A DNA stretch of 64,000 nt from Hydractinia symbiolongicarpus (GCF_029227915.1 NC_079881.1:23847501-23911500); one strand, 5' to 3'; counted from the first letter of the stretch, positions 39,786 to 51,276 are shown. Numbers and translations are program-made. The notes: a model not told the origin generated them from the sequence alone.

Positions 39786-41040
39786 CCGCTTCAGTTACAA
39801 CGGTTGCGTCACATATTCGTACCAACTTGTATTTAGCGATATTTTTCTGATATTACTAGGTTGCATCGCTTTTAACAGTGAAACGATTGACTGTGGGACT
39901 TAATTGAACTAACTTTGGACTGTGACCTGATAAATGTGATAAATGAGACAATTGGACTCCAAGAAATAACATTCTTTTTAAATTGACGTGATTGCCGGAA
40001 CTTAGCGATTACATTGGGCGCTTTGGTAGCGCTTCATTTAAAAATTTAGATAAATAAGTCATTTTTACTGTGGGACCAATCCTAGCCGTTAGCGCGCGCT
40101 GAAAATATAGAGACAGTTTCAAAAACTCCATTTCATTGACTTTCTAACGGTGTCAATCCGTTTGAGTTACAACGGTTGCGTCACATATTTGTACCAACAT
40201 GTATTTAGTGATTTTCTTCCGATATTACTAAGTTGTATTGCTTTTACCAGTGAAACGATTGACTGTGGGAATTAATAGAACTGATTCTGGACTGCGACCT
40301 TATAAATGTGATAAATGAGCCAATTGGTCTCCAAGGAATAACATTCTTCTTAATTTGACATGATTGCCGGAATTCATCGATTACATTAGCCTCTGTGGTA
40401 ACGCTTTAAGTAAAAATTTAGATAAATAAGTCTTTTCTTACTGTGGGTCCAATCCTGACCGTTAGCACGCGCTGAATAAATAGGAATAGTTCCAAAGTCT
40501 ACATTTCATTGACTTTCTAGCGGTATAAATCCGGTTAAGTTTTAACGGTTGGGTCACATATTCGTACCAACATGTATTTAGCGATAGTATTCGGATATTA
40601 CTAGGTTGCATCGCTTTTAACAGTGAAACGATTGACTGTGGGACTTAATTGAACTAACTTTGGACTGTGACCTGATAAATGTAATAAATGAGCCAATTGG
40701 TCTCCAAGGAATAACATTCTTCTTAATTTGACATGATTGCTGGAACTCAGTGATTACACTGGGCGCTGTGTTAGCGCTTTATTAAAAAGTTAAGATAAAT
40801 AAGTCATTTTTTACTGTGGGACCAATCCTAGCCGATAGCTCGCGCTGAATAAATAGAGACAGTTTCAAAAACTACATTTCATTTACTTTGTAATGGCGTC
40901 AATCTGTTTGAGTTACAACGGTTGCGTCACATATTCGTACAAATATGTATTTAGCGATATTTTAACGCTATTACTAGGTTGCATCGCTTTTAACAGTAAA
41001 ACGATTTACTGTGGGACTTAATTGAACTCATTTTGGACTG

Positions 41041-41056
41041 CTCGTCGACGTTAAGG
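41041..41056 (+). repeat. Left terminal inverted repeat
   Basis: CTCGTCGACGTTAAGG, directly abutting satellite base 41040. It pairs with 51277-51292 at 14 of 16 positions, mismatching only at the two bases before TTAA. Confidence 0.82.
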
Positions 41057-42198
41057 CGCGTTCTTGCGGCTCCTCGTTATTTTAACTCGCTTAATTTTAT
41101 TTACGGTTTTGGCGAGTAATATTCTAACTGGCTATCTGGTCCGCAGATTTAATTAATTACAAAGTAACGTGGCACGCCACCATTATTACACTGATTTCAT
41201 TTGGGTTCTTTACTTGTCCTGATTTGTGTCAAGTTTGGTTGGAGAAAGAATTGTTAGAAGAAAGAAGGCTAACAAGTGTAAGTTTTTTTTCACTCCAATA
41301 CGGTGCTATATTGTCAGGAACAAAATTATATTCATAATATAATAAACTTTTGGAGATTTCTAGCCGCTTTAGCTAGCTATACTCCACTCCTGCCCCACCA
41401 AGAATGGTTAAAAATAGAAGAGTTTATCTAAGAATTTTTATGTTGTTATTCGAACTCTTTTCACAAAAATATTCTTGTTTTTTCTTGTTTTTTCTGAATC
41501 ATACTCTACCAAAACCAAAATCTCTAGCTATACTAACTAAAACTGCTTACCAAAGGTAGCTAATGTTAAAAAAATTATAAAATTTTTGCCTTTTATACAC
41601 TAAAAAATTATATATTGACTAACTCTGTAAGCCACATAGCAATGTGTTTTTATGTATATATATATATATCAAATTGAGATACTTCTTTAGTCAAAATATC
41701 CATAAATACATTTAGGAACTAAATTAAATTTAGAAAATATTTTAAATATTTATATAACGATAATCGTATATGATAACCATAACTGTATAAAATAACTAAT
41801 AACTGTAGAAACTTAAACTAATCTGAACTACATTCACATTTAACTAGCTTAAAAGTTTATAATACAGCCTTTTTAACAAAAGTTTTTTCTCATTTTCTTC
41901 CTTAATTTAACTGTTGTTTATGTATGGGAGCATGTGATCGCAAAACAAAATATAAATTTCAGTCGTTAAACAAGTTTGCCAACGTGAAATCAATTAAATT
42001 ACAAAATCTGTAATACTTCTCAACTTTTCCAAATCACTACAGTTTATCGAAAACATTTTCCCTATATTTTCAAATGTTAATGTTTTACTAAAAACTATTA
42101 ACATTAACATTAAACTATTATTAAAGTATACTTTATAATATAAAAACTTCTGTTTACAACACTTTCAGTTCAAATTTGACTTTAACCTTATTGTAAAA
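41057..42198. other. Non-coding 3' side of the transposon gene
   Basis: AT-rich sequence between the left inverted repeat and the stop codon of the 9-exon gene. It contains ACTCGC..GCGAGT inverted pairs near the end, a TAGCTAGCTATACTCC stretch near 41370 and a short (TA)n tract near 41655. No open reading frame or RNA gene is recognised. It presumably holds the 3' UTR and polyadenylation site of the minus-strand gene, but I see no unambiguous AATAAA on that strand close to the stop. Confidence 0.6.
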
Positions 42199-45100
42199 TC
42201 AAAAAAGTTCTTTTTTTAAAGCTTTACAATAACGTAAGACCTTTATTGTTTCTTTGTATTTTTTTGTCTCTTCGTCTTTTTCCGGGACTAATTTTACACT
42301 GTGTTTGGTATCTTGCAAAGCGGTAAATTCTAGATCTTTTAATTCTTCCATTTTGGTTGTTTCTGCAATTTTCACTTTGACTTCAACTTCTGCCACACAC
42401 AATTTATAGTTTTCTGTCAATTCTTTTGTTTTTCCAGACTTCATACGTTTGCGCAATCGATCATACTCGTAAACAAGAGCTATATCACCAAGTATTGATT
42501 TTAGCATTCTTGCTGTGTTACCAATCTCTTTCTCAGTTTGAGGAACATTCATTGGTTTTCTTTTAATTTTAAACAAAGAATCACCCTTATCTACTGTATT
42601 ATTGGGAGCGAAATGTGGGAGAATAGTAGGAAAAATAGCTTTATTTGAAATAGGTGTCGATGTTACAGGTGCAAATTTTTTCGAACATGGTGTCGAAGGT
42701 ACAACGGGTGGAAACAATGGTGTAGTAGGTGCCTCGAAATTGGTAAAAGGTGATACTGAGATACTGGTTGACATGAATTCCTTCTTTTCATTCATACTGT
42801 ATTCGAAATGTTTTAAATTATCCAAGAATACCGTGGTGTTTTCTTTAGTTACTTTGTAGGCTGGGATAATTTCAGTATTTTTTAAGCAATCAACCCATAA
42901 CCTGGACAAAAATTAAAATTACAAAATATTGTAAATTTGAAAATTTAAGTATTAAAGGTGTATTTTTAAATTCAAATTTGTGAACTGTAAAACTTTTTGT
43001 AACTAGGTAGACAAAGATATAATTTACCCTTAGATATATGTGGTAATAAAGGTGTATTTTAAGATATATACATTACTTTTTCAGGTAATCCTCTTCCTGA
43101 TTCAATGTCCACGATCGGAAATGATGCAACTTCAATGTGCTGTCTAATGGTAATTTTTCTTCATTTTTTATGAAAATACCTGTTGGTGTTTCTTCCCACC
43201 ACTTGTGACTGTCCAAAAGGAAGTGAGCGATACGTTTAAGATATGTTTCGTGATTTCTTGGGTATTCTTTTATCCAGTCAAATGGCATCAGTGTGCCTAA
43301 AAAATGACAATAGGTACATAAATTTTAATTCAATATTAGCAAGAAAATCTTAATTTGTCCTTAAGAATAACTAAATTTCCTAATTTTTACATCAAATTTG
43401 TCCAATATTTGTTTAATTATAGATTATAGATACTAGTCGATAAGGCCCGTGGAAAAATCCACTGAGGAGGCAGGATAAAAATGAAAAAGAAGCGTTAAAA
43501 TTGTTTTAACGTCAAAGTTTGGTAAATTACAGAACAAAATTATAAGCGATGTTTTATAGAATTTGTTAAAGAAAATTGTAAGGAATATAATCGTCTTTGT
43601 AAAAGTCACGGACAGACAGACAGAAGCTCCGTATTATTATAAGATATGAATTATATAGGTTACATTTTTGCAAAATGTTTTCCAAGGGACTGAATGAAAA
43701 TTAATACCTGTCATTGCATTACTAATTGGTTTGTACAATTCCTTGAATTCTTTTTCTTCTCTTTCTTCCAGCTCAATACCCTCATTTAACTTTTCTGCTG
43801 CTTGCAATCGAATTATCGCATTGGCTATAATGTTATCACCATGATTGTTAGATGTTAACTTAGTGAAGGTTTTCAATGGATTGAACATGGCTTCCTCCTT
43901 CTCAGTATTAGCTGTACGCCCAGAGATCAATCGTAATTGAGTACAGGAATGACGCATTAAGGAGTGGTAGTAAACACCGAAGAATTTCCGTGATGTCAAT
44001 GACTTCAAGCTACCCTTTATATAGATTTTAGTCAGCATTGAGTGAATATGTGTTGCATTAATCAATCTCAATATGACTGGAGTGCTTCGTTCTTTATCAG
44101 GAAGGTATAAAATTTCCTGTATTTCACATAGAGTTTTCAACATTTTCACAGCAAAAGTATCTTCCAAATTTTTTATAGCCCAATTTGTGGCTATCAATAA
44201 GCTTCTTCTATAGTCACTAGAATTTTTAGCCTCTTTGTTGTTGAACGAACTATCAATAATTTTAATTAGCTCTTGCTTTTTGTCAATGTGGTGTGGAAGT
44301 TCATTGTATATGTTTTTTATGTAATTGGATATGTCGTGTAATGGTTCATTGTTTAATATTTCGTATTTTCCAAGGTTCACTTCCTCCAGTGTATTGTTAA
44401 TGTTCTCAAACATTAATGCTGGTAATCGTTGTATACCATGGACACTTTCAAGTGAAAGAAATTGTAGCTCTTTAAGTGTTGTGGAGCACGAGAATTTTAT
44501 TTTTCTTTGGTGAAGCTCATGAATTAGTTGATCTTTTTTTAAGTTCTGGAAAACTTTCACCTTGCCATCATGGAGTGCATCGGTGGCACGTATTGTCATC
44601 CTCACCTGAGCCATTATATCATGCAGTGATAAATGATCCAAGTTGTATGAATGGACCATACTGCTTGCACAATCAGCATGAATTCCACAAGAGTGACAGT
44701 AGAAATTTCCGCCCTTTTGTTGCCCTGCTTCAAAAGCTGCAGCTGGACTATCACCCTTGAAAATTCTCATAACATCAGTGATGTTGAATTCTTTTTCAAC
44801 TGGTGATGTTATCTTCAAAATATCTTCCAGTCGATCACTACTGTATAGCAGCTGCTGGTCATTAGAAGGACATCTAGCTAACAGGTAAAACTCTGGCTTC
44901 TCTACTGTAGCTTGAATGTTGACCTTTTTTTTAGTCTTTTTCATGTATTCCTCATCTGTATAAAACACTGCTGGGTCATACATGCATGAAACTAACATTA
45001 GAAGGTGACTATGACTGGCAAGAGATGAACCATCATGCCAACACATCAAGTGCCTTGTTCTTTCTATCTCCTGAACCTTTTTAATAATGTCTTCATGACT

Positions 45101-47353
45101 GACCAGCTTGTCAAACTCATTTACACTTTTTAGAAAATTAATTAGTTCTTCTATTTCCATTCCGTACAATTGTTCATCAGTGTGAAGCCTCATATATTGC
45201 CTATGCTTTCTTAGCATGTCACGTCTGATATCTGACAGTTCCATTTTTCTACCCAAGATTTCTACAGTTTCTTCAACAACTTTATTGTTTCGTAGTACAA
45301 CTTTTTCAAACTTTTGAGGCACAATGAGGTGACCTAAGTTGTAATCTCCACTGGCAATTTTTTCTTTTAATTTTTCAGTTACTTGTTGATTCGTAACTTC
45401 TACGGGTATCGACAGATCTTTGAAGTTTGGAACGTTCAACCTGAAGAGAATGTTGTACATAAATATTAGCAAAGTTGGGACGAGGTTTGGTTAAAAAGAA
45501 AACAATTAGTAAGTAGATATACCTTCGTTTTTTCCTTCTAATTCTTGTGAAACTATCATTAATATCATTAGCAGTAACACAGCAGCGGAATCTGTTAATG
45601 TTGCAACCACATAACGTCAGCAGTTCTTTCATTATCTTCCCAGCATTGGCAGGTGTAATACCTGAAAAATATGTAATCATTTAAGCCTAAGTACACGTTT
45701 TTTTAAAAGAACACTAAAATGTTCTTAACATACCATTTTTGCTTTTCAAATTGTACCGTCTTGCCAAATCAGTGAAATTTATTTTAAATTCATCTGGATA
45801 TTTGTTAATTTCAGTTATACAATCTTGTTGCTCCCATGTGTACTGCTGGAGATCACCAGTATGTGAATGTGGTCTTTTCATACCCTACAAATATGTTCAA
45901 AACAGATGACAAGCTGTGATCATTAAATAACATGGATTTTAGTATAAGTGTAAGTTATGATTTGGTGATTGAATTGCAGCTGTTGCACTTACAGCTCTTA
46001 TTTTTTCTAACTCGTCTGAAGTTCTTCGTATTGCATTCTGCTTACTCTCAAAACCAGCTCGCAGTCGCAATTTGTTTCGGTTACGTAAAGAAACGAGTAC
46101 ACCAAATGTTCTAAAAAATGAATAATATGATGATTTAATATGATTCTATCTTTTTTAGGAGAGATTACAAGACGAAAACACGCTTAATCTCGAATAATCA
46201 TCGCGAATGTAAAATAATAAATAATCTTGCAACCGTGGTGACAAAGATAGTGACAATTTTTGTATATGAAAATTTTGTTTGTTCATTTTAGTACCTCTGC
46301 CTCCATACATACCTTTCTACTACTGTTTCGCTCCACTGATTTTCAATGTCAAGTTTTACAGCATTGACCAGCTTGTTCTTTTCTTTCTTCTCATTCTTTA
46401 TCACCATTGTCTTAAAGTGTGACGTGAAGGAAAGATTATGATTTGCTTTGAATTCATCCTCTAATTTTTGAAGAGTTGCCTTGGTCTGCGCCTAAAAATA
46501 TTTTTAAGATTAATTGATACAACTTAGCCATTTCATAGAACAATTTTATAAGAATGAAAGATGTCCCGTGATTTTTTACATGCGTTTTCAAAATGAACAC
46601 CAAACGTATATTTTTACTTTTGGACTTCTGGTCGTAACTTGTAACTCTGATTTCCGGCTTTATTGATTATTATGAACGCAACTTCTCTTTTTCTCATTTT
46701 GATTATGCCGAATGAAAATAGACATAAAGCTGGGAACGAGTTTGTTATTAAAGATCAGTGGAATACAGGAGGTCATCTGGTATTTTTAATTAACGTACCT
46801 TCAAATTTCTTTCTTTGTACAATCCTGCTATGTCAGCTTTTTTTTTCAAGCTAAGTTTGCGTACGGGAAACAAACCCAAGTTCTCTTTCCATATCGCATT
46901 GTTTTGGCATCCAGGACAATTTTCAAACTGGTGTATTATCTTCTTGTCTGTCGACAATCTCTTCCATTTTTCATTCCCGAAACATTCAACGAGTTTATTT
47001 TTTGATTGGTGGTCTGTCTTTGCTAATGCACGGGAAGGGAAGCACCTTAGAAAGAAAAAAAACGATATTCAACAGCCTGGGAAAATAGTCATCCCCACTT
47101 TTGATTTATGAAAAGATGGATATAAATTTTTTTAAATATATGATTTTTACCTTCTAAATGTATCATAATTTATACTTCTTAAATCAGAATGAACTTCAAG
47201 TAACTTGTTAAATTGATGTTTCAACACCCGTCCCGTAAAAACCTTTTTTGTTTCACCATCGCACTTCTTGAGACCATGCCTCTCCGTCAAAATTTGATAT
47301 ACTCCAATTTTTATAAAACCACAAGTTAATGGATCGAGAATAGATGATGCCAT
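42199..47353 (-). CDS. Nine-exon transposon protein, candidate DDE-type transposase (1,230 aa)
   Basis: Exons, in 5' to 3' order on the minus strand: 47353-47151, 47045-46799, 46491-46313, 46110-45993, 45884-45734, 45661-45523, 45440-43708, 43296-43077, 42901-42199. Every intron is GT-AG (72-411 bp), every phase matches, and the total is 3,693 nt, exactly 1,231 codons with stop. The start is the first in-frame ATG, with A at -3 and G at +4. Residues 69-114 hold Cys/His positions including CPGC (111-114). About 265-325 looks like a DNA-binding helical region (INFTDLARRYNL, then NAGKIMKELL). Exon 7 (347-923) is the conserved core: CWHD with Asp482, a Cys/His cluster C594-x2-C597-x2-H600-x2-C603, EPLHDI with Asp715, and NTEKEE with Glu859-862. 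Residues around 925-1000 include WWEETPTGIF and LHHFRSWTL. The C-terminus has a Pro/Thr-rich linker and charged helices. I recall similar unnamed proteins in cnidarian genomes; family name and activity are unproven. Confidence 0.82.
43430..43640. other. Longest intron, with possible small insertion
   Basis: The 411-bp intron between exons 7 and 8 is several times longer than most of the others. It contains GTGGAAAAATCCAC, a 5-bp-stem hairpin, and further on GGACAGACAGACAGAAGC, a short GACA simple repeat. The stretch may be a small inserted element, but no target duplication or family is recognised. Confidence 0.35.
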
Positions 47354-48643
47354 ATTGTACCAATTTCTCTTCAAAAATTTTGTCGCGCGCTTTCGATTCG
47401 ATTTTGGCGGTAAAATTGGAGAATGGGCGCAATTGGGCCGTAAGAAAATTAGGGGACTGCGCAATTGTCATTTCCAAACCTAATTGGTTGGATGCTACTT
47501 TGTATCGTCCTTTTTTTCATTATTGACGCCGGAGCCATAGCAACACAATAACATTTGTGTTTTTTTTATTTCAAGCAAATAGCCAAGATCAGGTTAAGGG
47601 CTTCCAACAAGTATATATGTACTTAGATATAGTCCACGGGATAATAGGACCCATATTTTAAGATTTTACTCTCACCTTCGGAGATTAATATCTAAACGTT
47701 TGAAAAAATAGATGAGATTATAACTGTAAGAAAAATAGTAAATGTATGGAATTTATTGCCCACAGAAGTGACAGGGCTTGCACCTGTTCTGCATGATAAA
47801 TCAGCAGCTGTCCAAACACACTTCTTTCAGTAAATGAACAATAAAATCACACTTCGTTTAGTAAATAAACAATAAAACCTAACATGATAATGATAGTTAT
47901 ATTTGTTTAATGATGGGTAAGGAGGGCTAGGTGTAGAAAAGAAGTGGATATGAGAATAGAAATTAAAACTTCCCATTGAGTTATTTGTTGCTTATTTGAA
48001 AATACCTATTTCTGAAAGCTTAGGCAAAATTAATTCTTCAAATTTCATGGGAAAATGTAGTCATCCGCTAAAATAAAGAATTTTGAGACCACTTATATGC
48101 AAAAATAAGTTCCACAAAAATTTCCTCCACAAATAATTTGTTCAAATACAAAATAGAATCAACAACTCGATCAAAGTGAAACATGTATATATATAAATGG
48201 CCTGTTTACGTAAAAAATTTTCACCCAATTGTGAAACTTTACAAAACTTGCACAAATTTCCTTTTGTGAATTAGTTCAGTTTAGATATTGTGCAGGAATT
48301 ATAGTATATAACCTATTTTTGCTTATATCCTTTGTCTAAAGTGAATTTGTATTAAATTTACAGGAAAAATTAAAAAAGAGCTGGAATTAACGTAAAATGC
48401 AAAATAAAAGATTGCGAAAGTTTGTCCTTTTTTAAAAAATGCCTTTCCTTAAACTACACATTTTAGAGCAAACTGCAAAAAAAATCCACAAAAGTTGGTC
48501 AATCGCAAAAATAACTTAAATTGCAAAAAATATTTAAAATTCAAGAAGATGAAAAGTAAACGGTTAAGTATATATATATTAGGTTATATTTCTATCCACT
48601 TAAAAATTAAAATGGTGCTGTTTAATGTATTGGAAATATTAAC
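47354..48643. other. 5' flank of the transposon gene, no further gene seen
   Basis: The first about 120 bases upstream of the gene start are relatively GC-rich, with CAATTGCGC occurring twice on the minus strand, and probably contain the 5' UTR and promoter; no clear TATA box is claimed. From about 47530 onward the sequence is AT-rich with many stops in all frames. A tandem-like TTCAGTAAATGAACAATAAAA / TTTAGTAAATAAACAATAAAA pair occurs near 47830-47875. No RNA gene is recognised. Confidence 0.5.
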
Positions 48644-48778
48644 CCTATAATAACTGTTTATGAGGGCAATACTGGAGAATATTGACCAACGTCAAAGTAT
48701 TTCCAGAGCTTGCCAGGGCAATACGTGACAGGGGTCAATATTCTAAGGTATTGCCCGAAATAAACAGTTATTATATGG
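48644..48778. mobile_element. Small fold-back element (MITE-like)
   Basis: The left arm (48644-48687) runs CCTATAATAACTGTTTAT..GGGCAATACTGGAGAATATTGACC. It is mirrored by the right arm (48733-48778), whose reverse complement reads CCATATAATAACTGTTTAT..GGGCAATACCTTAGAATATTGACC. The arms are about 45 bp around a loop of about 45 bp, and the loop holds another CCAGGGCAATACG copy. A further GGGCAATACCGTGGAATATT lies outside at 49062-49081, so the complete element may extend to about 49.1 kb. It is non-coding and would be mobilised in trans if it is a transposon. Confidence 0.72.
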
Positions 48779-49213
48779 ATTATTATCCGGTTACTGCATT
48801 TTACAACAAAAAATATAACATTATAAGCAGGATGTAGAAACTATGTCTTTATAGACACTATTCCCATGGAACGTACATTCGAACTAAAAATATATTTTTT
48901 TAAAACGAATATCGTGTAAACATTACAGGATTTTATCGTAGCTACAAACTAAAAGATAAAGGTAAGTTTCACTTCTGTTTCACGTTTTGTTTACTTTTTT
49001 CCGTGTTTATTTACATTTAATGCTACCGTATTTAAACTATAAACACTGTTGCTATGGTAGCGGGCAATACCGTGGAATATTATGACGTAAGTTCTAACCA
49101 ATCACATTGCTCGATTTTCGAAAATATCGATGCCGCCCTTTCGCGTGGGAGGCAAAAAGATCCAGGCACTAGGTAGGCGAGGTCCTTTTTACCTTAAAGC
49201 GTATAAATTATAA
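48779..49213. other. Non-coding interval between fold-back elements
   Basis: No ORF of note. It contains an inverted pair GCTACC..GGTAGC (about 49022-49060) and a solo GGGCAATACCGTGGAATATT (49062-49081) matching the arms of the upstream fold-back. AACCAATCACATTGC follows at about 49097. This could be the distal part of the same element. Confidence 0.4.
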
Positions 49214-49722
49214 ATTAATGCGGAACAAATTTTTGCGATATTAATTTTTGCGATTGAACGTCCAAAAAAAAATAAGTTTTACGGGATTTATTTTTATGAA
49301 TTGGGCTCTCTGCAAGGAAATTGCGGGATTTGATTTTGCGAATGTTTATAACATGTATATATATATATATATATAAAAGAAATGCAATAATTTTTTTTCG
49401 AATCAGAGGTTTTAAGAGTATGCTAAACAACGATCAAAGGGTAACATTTGTTTTTTGCACTGTATTTTAATAATTCCAAATCTCACAAATCATCTAGAAT
49501 TTCAAAAATGTTATTAAAGTTAATTAATGTATAAAAAAATGCCATTTTGCGATACTTATTTTTGTGAATGCCAGTTCACATATATTTTTGCGGGATTTAT
49601 TTTTGCTAATGGACGACTTCCCAAAATCTTTTTTGCGGGACTTAACTTTGCGAAAAAGGAGCCAAATTCACAAAAATTAAGCAAACAAAAATTAATCCCG
49701 CAAGAACTTATCCCGCATTAAT
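49214..49722. mobile_element. 0.5-kb fold-back element with repeated GCGGGATTTATTTTTGCG units
   Basis: The left end ATTAATGCGGAACAAATTTT is mirrored by the right end, whose reverse complement begins ATTAATGCGGGATAAGTTCT and continues to GCGGGATTAATTTTTG. The left side has GCGATATTAATTTTTGCG at the equivalent place. Six degenerate copies of a roughly 20-bp unit (consensus near GCGGGATTTATTTTTGCGAA) lie at about 49235, 49280, 49322, 49549, 49590 and 49635. An (AT)n tract sits near the middle (49351-49375). There is no coding capacity; it is a non-autonomous DNA element. Confidence 0.75.
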
Positions 49723-49735
49723 TAACATTAATTAT

Positions 49736-50086
49736 GGCACCGTAGATGAGTGGTTATAGCTCTCGTACTCTGTGCGGGAGACCGGGGTTCGATTCCTCTT
49801 GACGGCGATTCAACATGGGCGAGTGAATGTTACCATAGCCCCAGGTTAACCCAAGCCATGTGAGGGAAATTGGGAAGATGGCACACTGTGTGGGCCGTTG
49901 GATGTTGCCGGGAGTTGTCTAGTAGAGCGCGGGCCCTAATTGGGTCTGCGTAGCTTAAAATGAGCATTAAATACTCTAGGACTCTCCATCTAAGCCATAG
50001 CCCCTGCTGGAAATAATAGACAGGGTATATCCCTCGATATTTGTGAGGCTAGCCATGTAAAATATGCACATCTATCTATCTATCTA
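49736..50086 (+). mobile_element. tRNA-derived SINE with (ATCT)n tail
   Basis: The head is tRNA-like, starting GGCACCGTAGATGAGTGG. A body of about 270 bp, relatively GC-rich for this window (TGGGCCGTTGGATGTTGCCG, GTAGAGCGCGGGCCC), follows. The end is a (TCTA)n simple repeat at about 50068-50086. It has no ORF and would need a LINE partner for mobility. It starts 13 bases after the upstream fold-back element. Confidence 0.88.
49743..49796 (+). promoter_or_regulatory. RNA polymerase III A and B boxes of the SINE
   Basis: The A box TAGATGAGTGG (49743-49753) fits TRGYNNARNNGG with one deviation at most. The B box GGTTCGATTCC (49786-49796) is a perfect match to GGTTCGANNCC. The spacing is that of a tRNA gene. 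Confidence 0.88.
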
Positions 50087-50615
50087 CACACATAAGGTAG
50101 TCTGTTTCTTCGCATGAAGGTATCGGTACGACTTTATATGAATATATGTCAATCAGAAGGTATCCATCTACACTGGCTTAAAGCCTCAACACAATGTTTC
50201 TGTAGTAGAAAGAAATGGACTGAAAAAGACCTTTCCGCTCAGCTAGCAAGCTCCCACATCTTTCAGCCTGCCACGCAGTTGTTAGAGCCAGCAGGGCCTA
50301 TCGTGGAAAATGTAAACATTCAAAAAGTTCTATAAATTTGTACAATATATATCACACACAGGACACAAACATTTTTTATGTGTAGCTAGCTATAGCTACC
50401 AAAACACATTAGGAAGCAAGCAAACACAAAAGGAAGCATACAAATTGCAAAACATATCTGGCTAGCTAAGCATTAGAAATTAAAACTTATAATATTATTG
50501 CTAACCATATTGAAAGAGAAAAGAGAAAGCTAGCTAGGAGAAGAGAGGAGGAGGAGGCAAAAGACTTCATTTTATGATGGCTTCTGCAAAGTTGCAGTTT
50601 GCTTGTTTACGTGAT
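50087..50615. other. Non-coding interval rich in TAGCTAGC
   Basis: It contains GTAGCTAGCTATAGCTACC near 50382, CTGGCTAGCTAAGC near 50459 and AAGCTAGCTAGGAG near 50527, followed by a GA-rich stretch (GAGAGGAGGAGGAGG). A 73-codon plus-strand frame at 50114-50335 is open, but it has no recognisable family and no convincing start context, so it is not called a gene. Confidence 0.45.
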
Positions 50616-50681
50616 CAACCTCTTCCCCAGGGCTCCTTCCAAGATTGTCGAAAAAGTAAACCGGCCCCGGGGACGAGATTG
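50616..50681. repeat. Short inverted repeat, possible mini fold-back
   Basis: CAACCTCTTCCCCAGGGCTC (from 50616) is mirrored by 50661-50681, whose reverse complement reads CAATCTCGTCCCCGGGGCC. The loop is about 25 bases. The form CAAcCTCgTCCCCaGGG resembles ends of small non-autonomous DNA transposons in animal genomes; this attribution is inference. Confidence 0.5.
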
Positions 50682-51276
50682 TCATTAGCCAGGTCTTAAA
50701 AATGACGGAACAAACAATGGCGGCGAAGTTCAGGGATTTTTAAAGGTAGTGCATTGAAATGCTTCTGCCGCTGGCTGAATATTGCACACCAGTTGTAAAA
50801 ATGTAGTAGAAAGTGTAGCTTAGATAATGCAGAATGGGTTTTGTTCAAGGCATAAATGCAAAAATTAACGAATAGCAATAAATTGTACAAAATGAATGAC
50901 AAGTTGCCAAAATTGGCACAAAATATGGGAAAGATTGGCAATTTTTACTGCTTTATATTGAAGTTGGGACTTATGTCACGTACGATTTTGTAACATTGTC
51001 ATGTTAACTTACCAATTTATGTGTTTTTTTTCCCAGTGACTCGACAAAACTTCAGCGGTTTTCGAAAACATGCTATTTTTGGTACCCCTACTTCTGGAGC
51101 TCCCTGTGGTCATACGAGAAGGAATCTGAAACCGAGGTTATCATTTTTGAAAAGAGGAGGCTTTGCTGACCAAAATATGAACAAGTTATATTATTTCGTC
51201 GTAAAATGGTCGAGTTAATTAAACATAAAGTTCCCAATTTTTCATAAGCTGAAAAACGTGTAATTTCCAGACCCGG
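50682..51276. other. Non-coding right subterminal region of the transposon
   Basis: No supported gene. The plus-strand frame at 51021-51218 and the minus-strand frame at 50696-50941 are open for 65-81 codons but have no recognised similarity. The stretch TTTTTTTTCCCAG at about 51025-51037 could be a splice acceptor on the plus strand, without a matching exon that I can identify. GTCGAGTTAATTAA near 51209 is part of the subterminal motif shared with the left end. Confidence 0.4.

Larger units (their letters stand above)
17937..41040 (+). repeat. 372-bp satellite array, block II
   Basis: About 62 monomers of the same satellite in the same orientation as block I, starting in phase with where block I was cut. 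It shows more subtype mixing than block I and several local higher-order repeats, listed separately. It ends abruptly inside a monomer at TTTTGGACTG, where the 10-kb inverted-repeat element begins. No gene is supported in this stretch; the short ORFs present, including a 62-codon one recurring every 744 bp on the minus strand, are satellite sequence read in an open frame. Confidence 0.97.

Noticed and set aside
44325-44760. Plus-strand ORFs of 62 and 94 codons opposite exon 7
   Set aside because: They are shadows of the well-supported minus-strand exon.
47354-47464. Extension of the 9-exon gene upstream to 47464
   Set aside because: The upstream frame is open but begins with TTG; the first ATG in frame is at 47353 and has a good initiation context.
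49736-49810. A functional tRNA gene
   Set aside because: A and B boxes are present, but the head is followed by a SINE body and an (ATCT)n tail, and a proper acceptor stem does not close.
50114-50335. 73-codon plus-strand ORF, possibly an exon
   Set aside because: It contains ordinary-looking amino-acid sequence, but I recognise no family, no start context and no partner exon, so I do not call it a gene.
51021-51218. 65-codon plus-strand ORF after a TTTTTTTTCCCAG acceptor-like site
   Set aside because: The acceptor alone is not enough. No upstream exon with matching phase was found, and the protein has no recognised motif.
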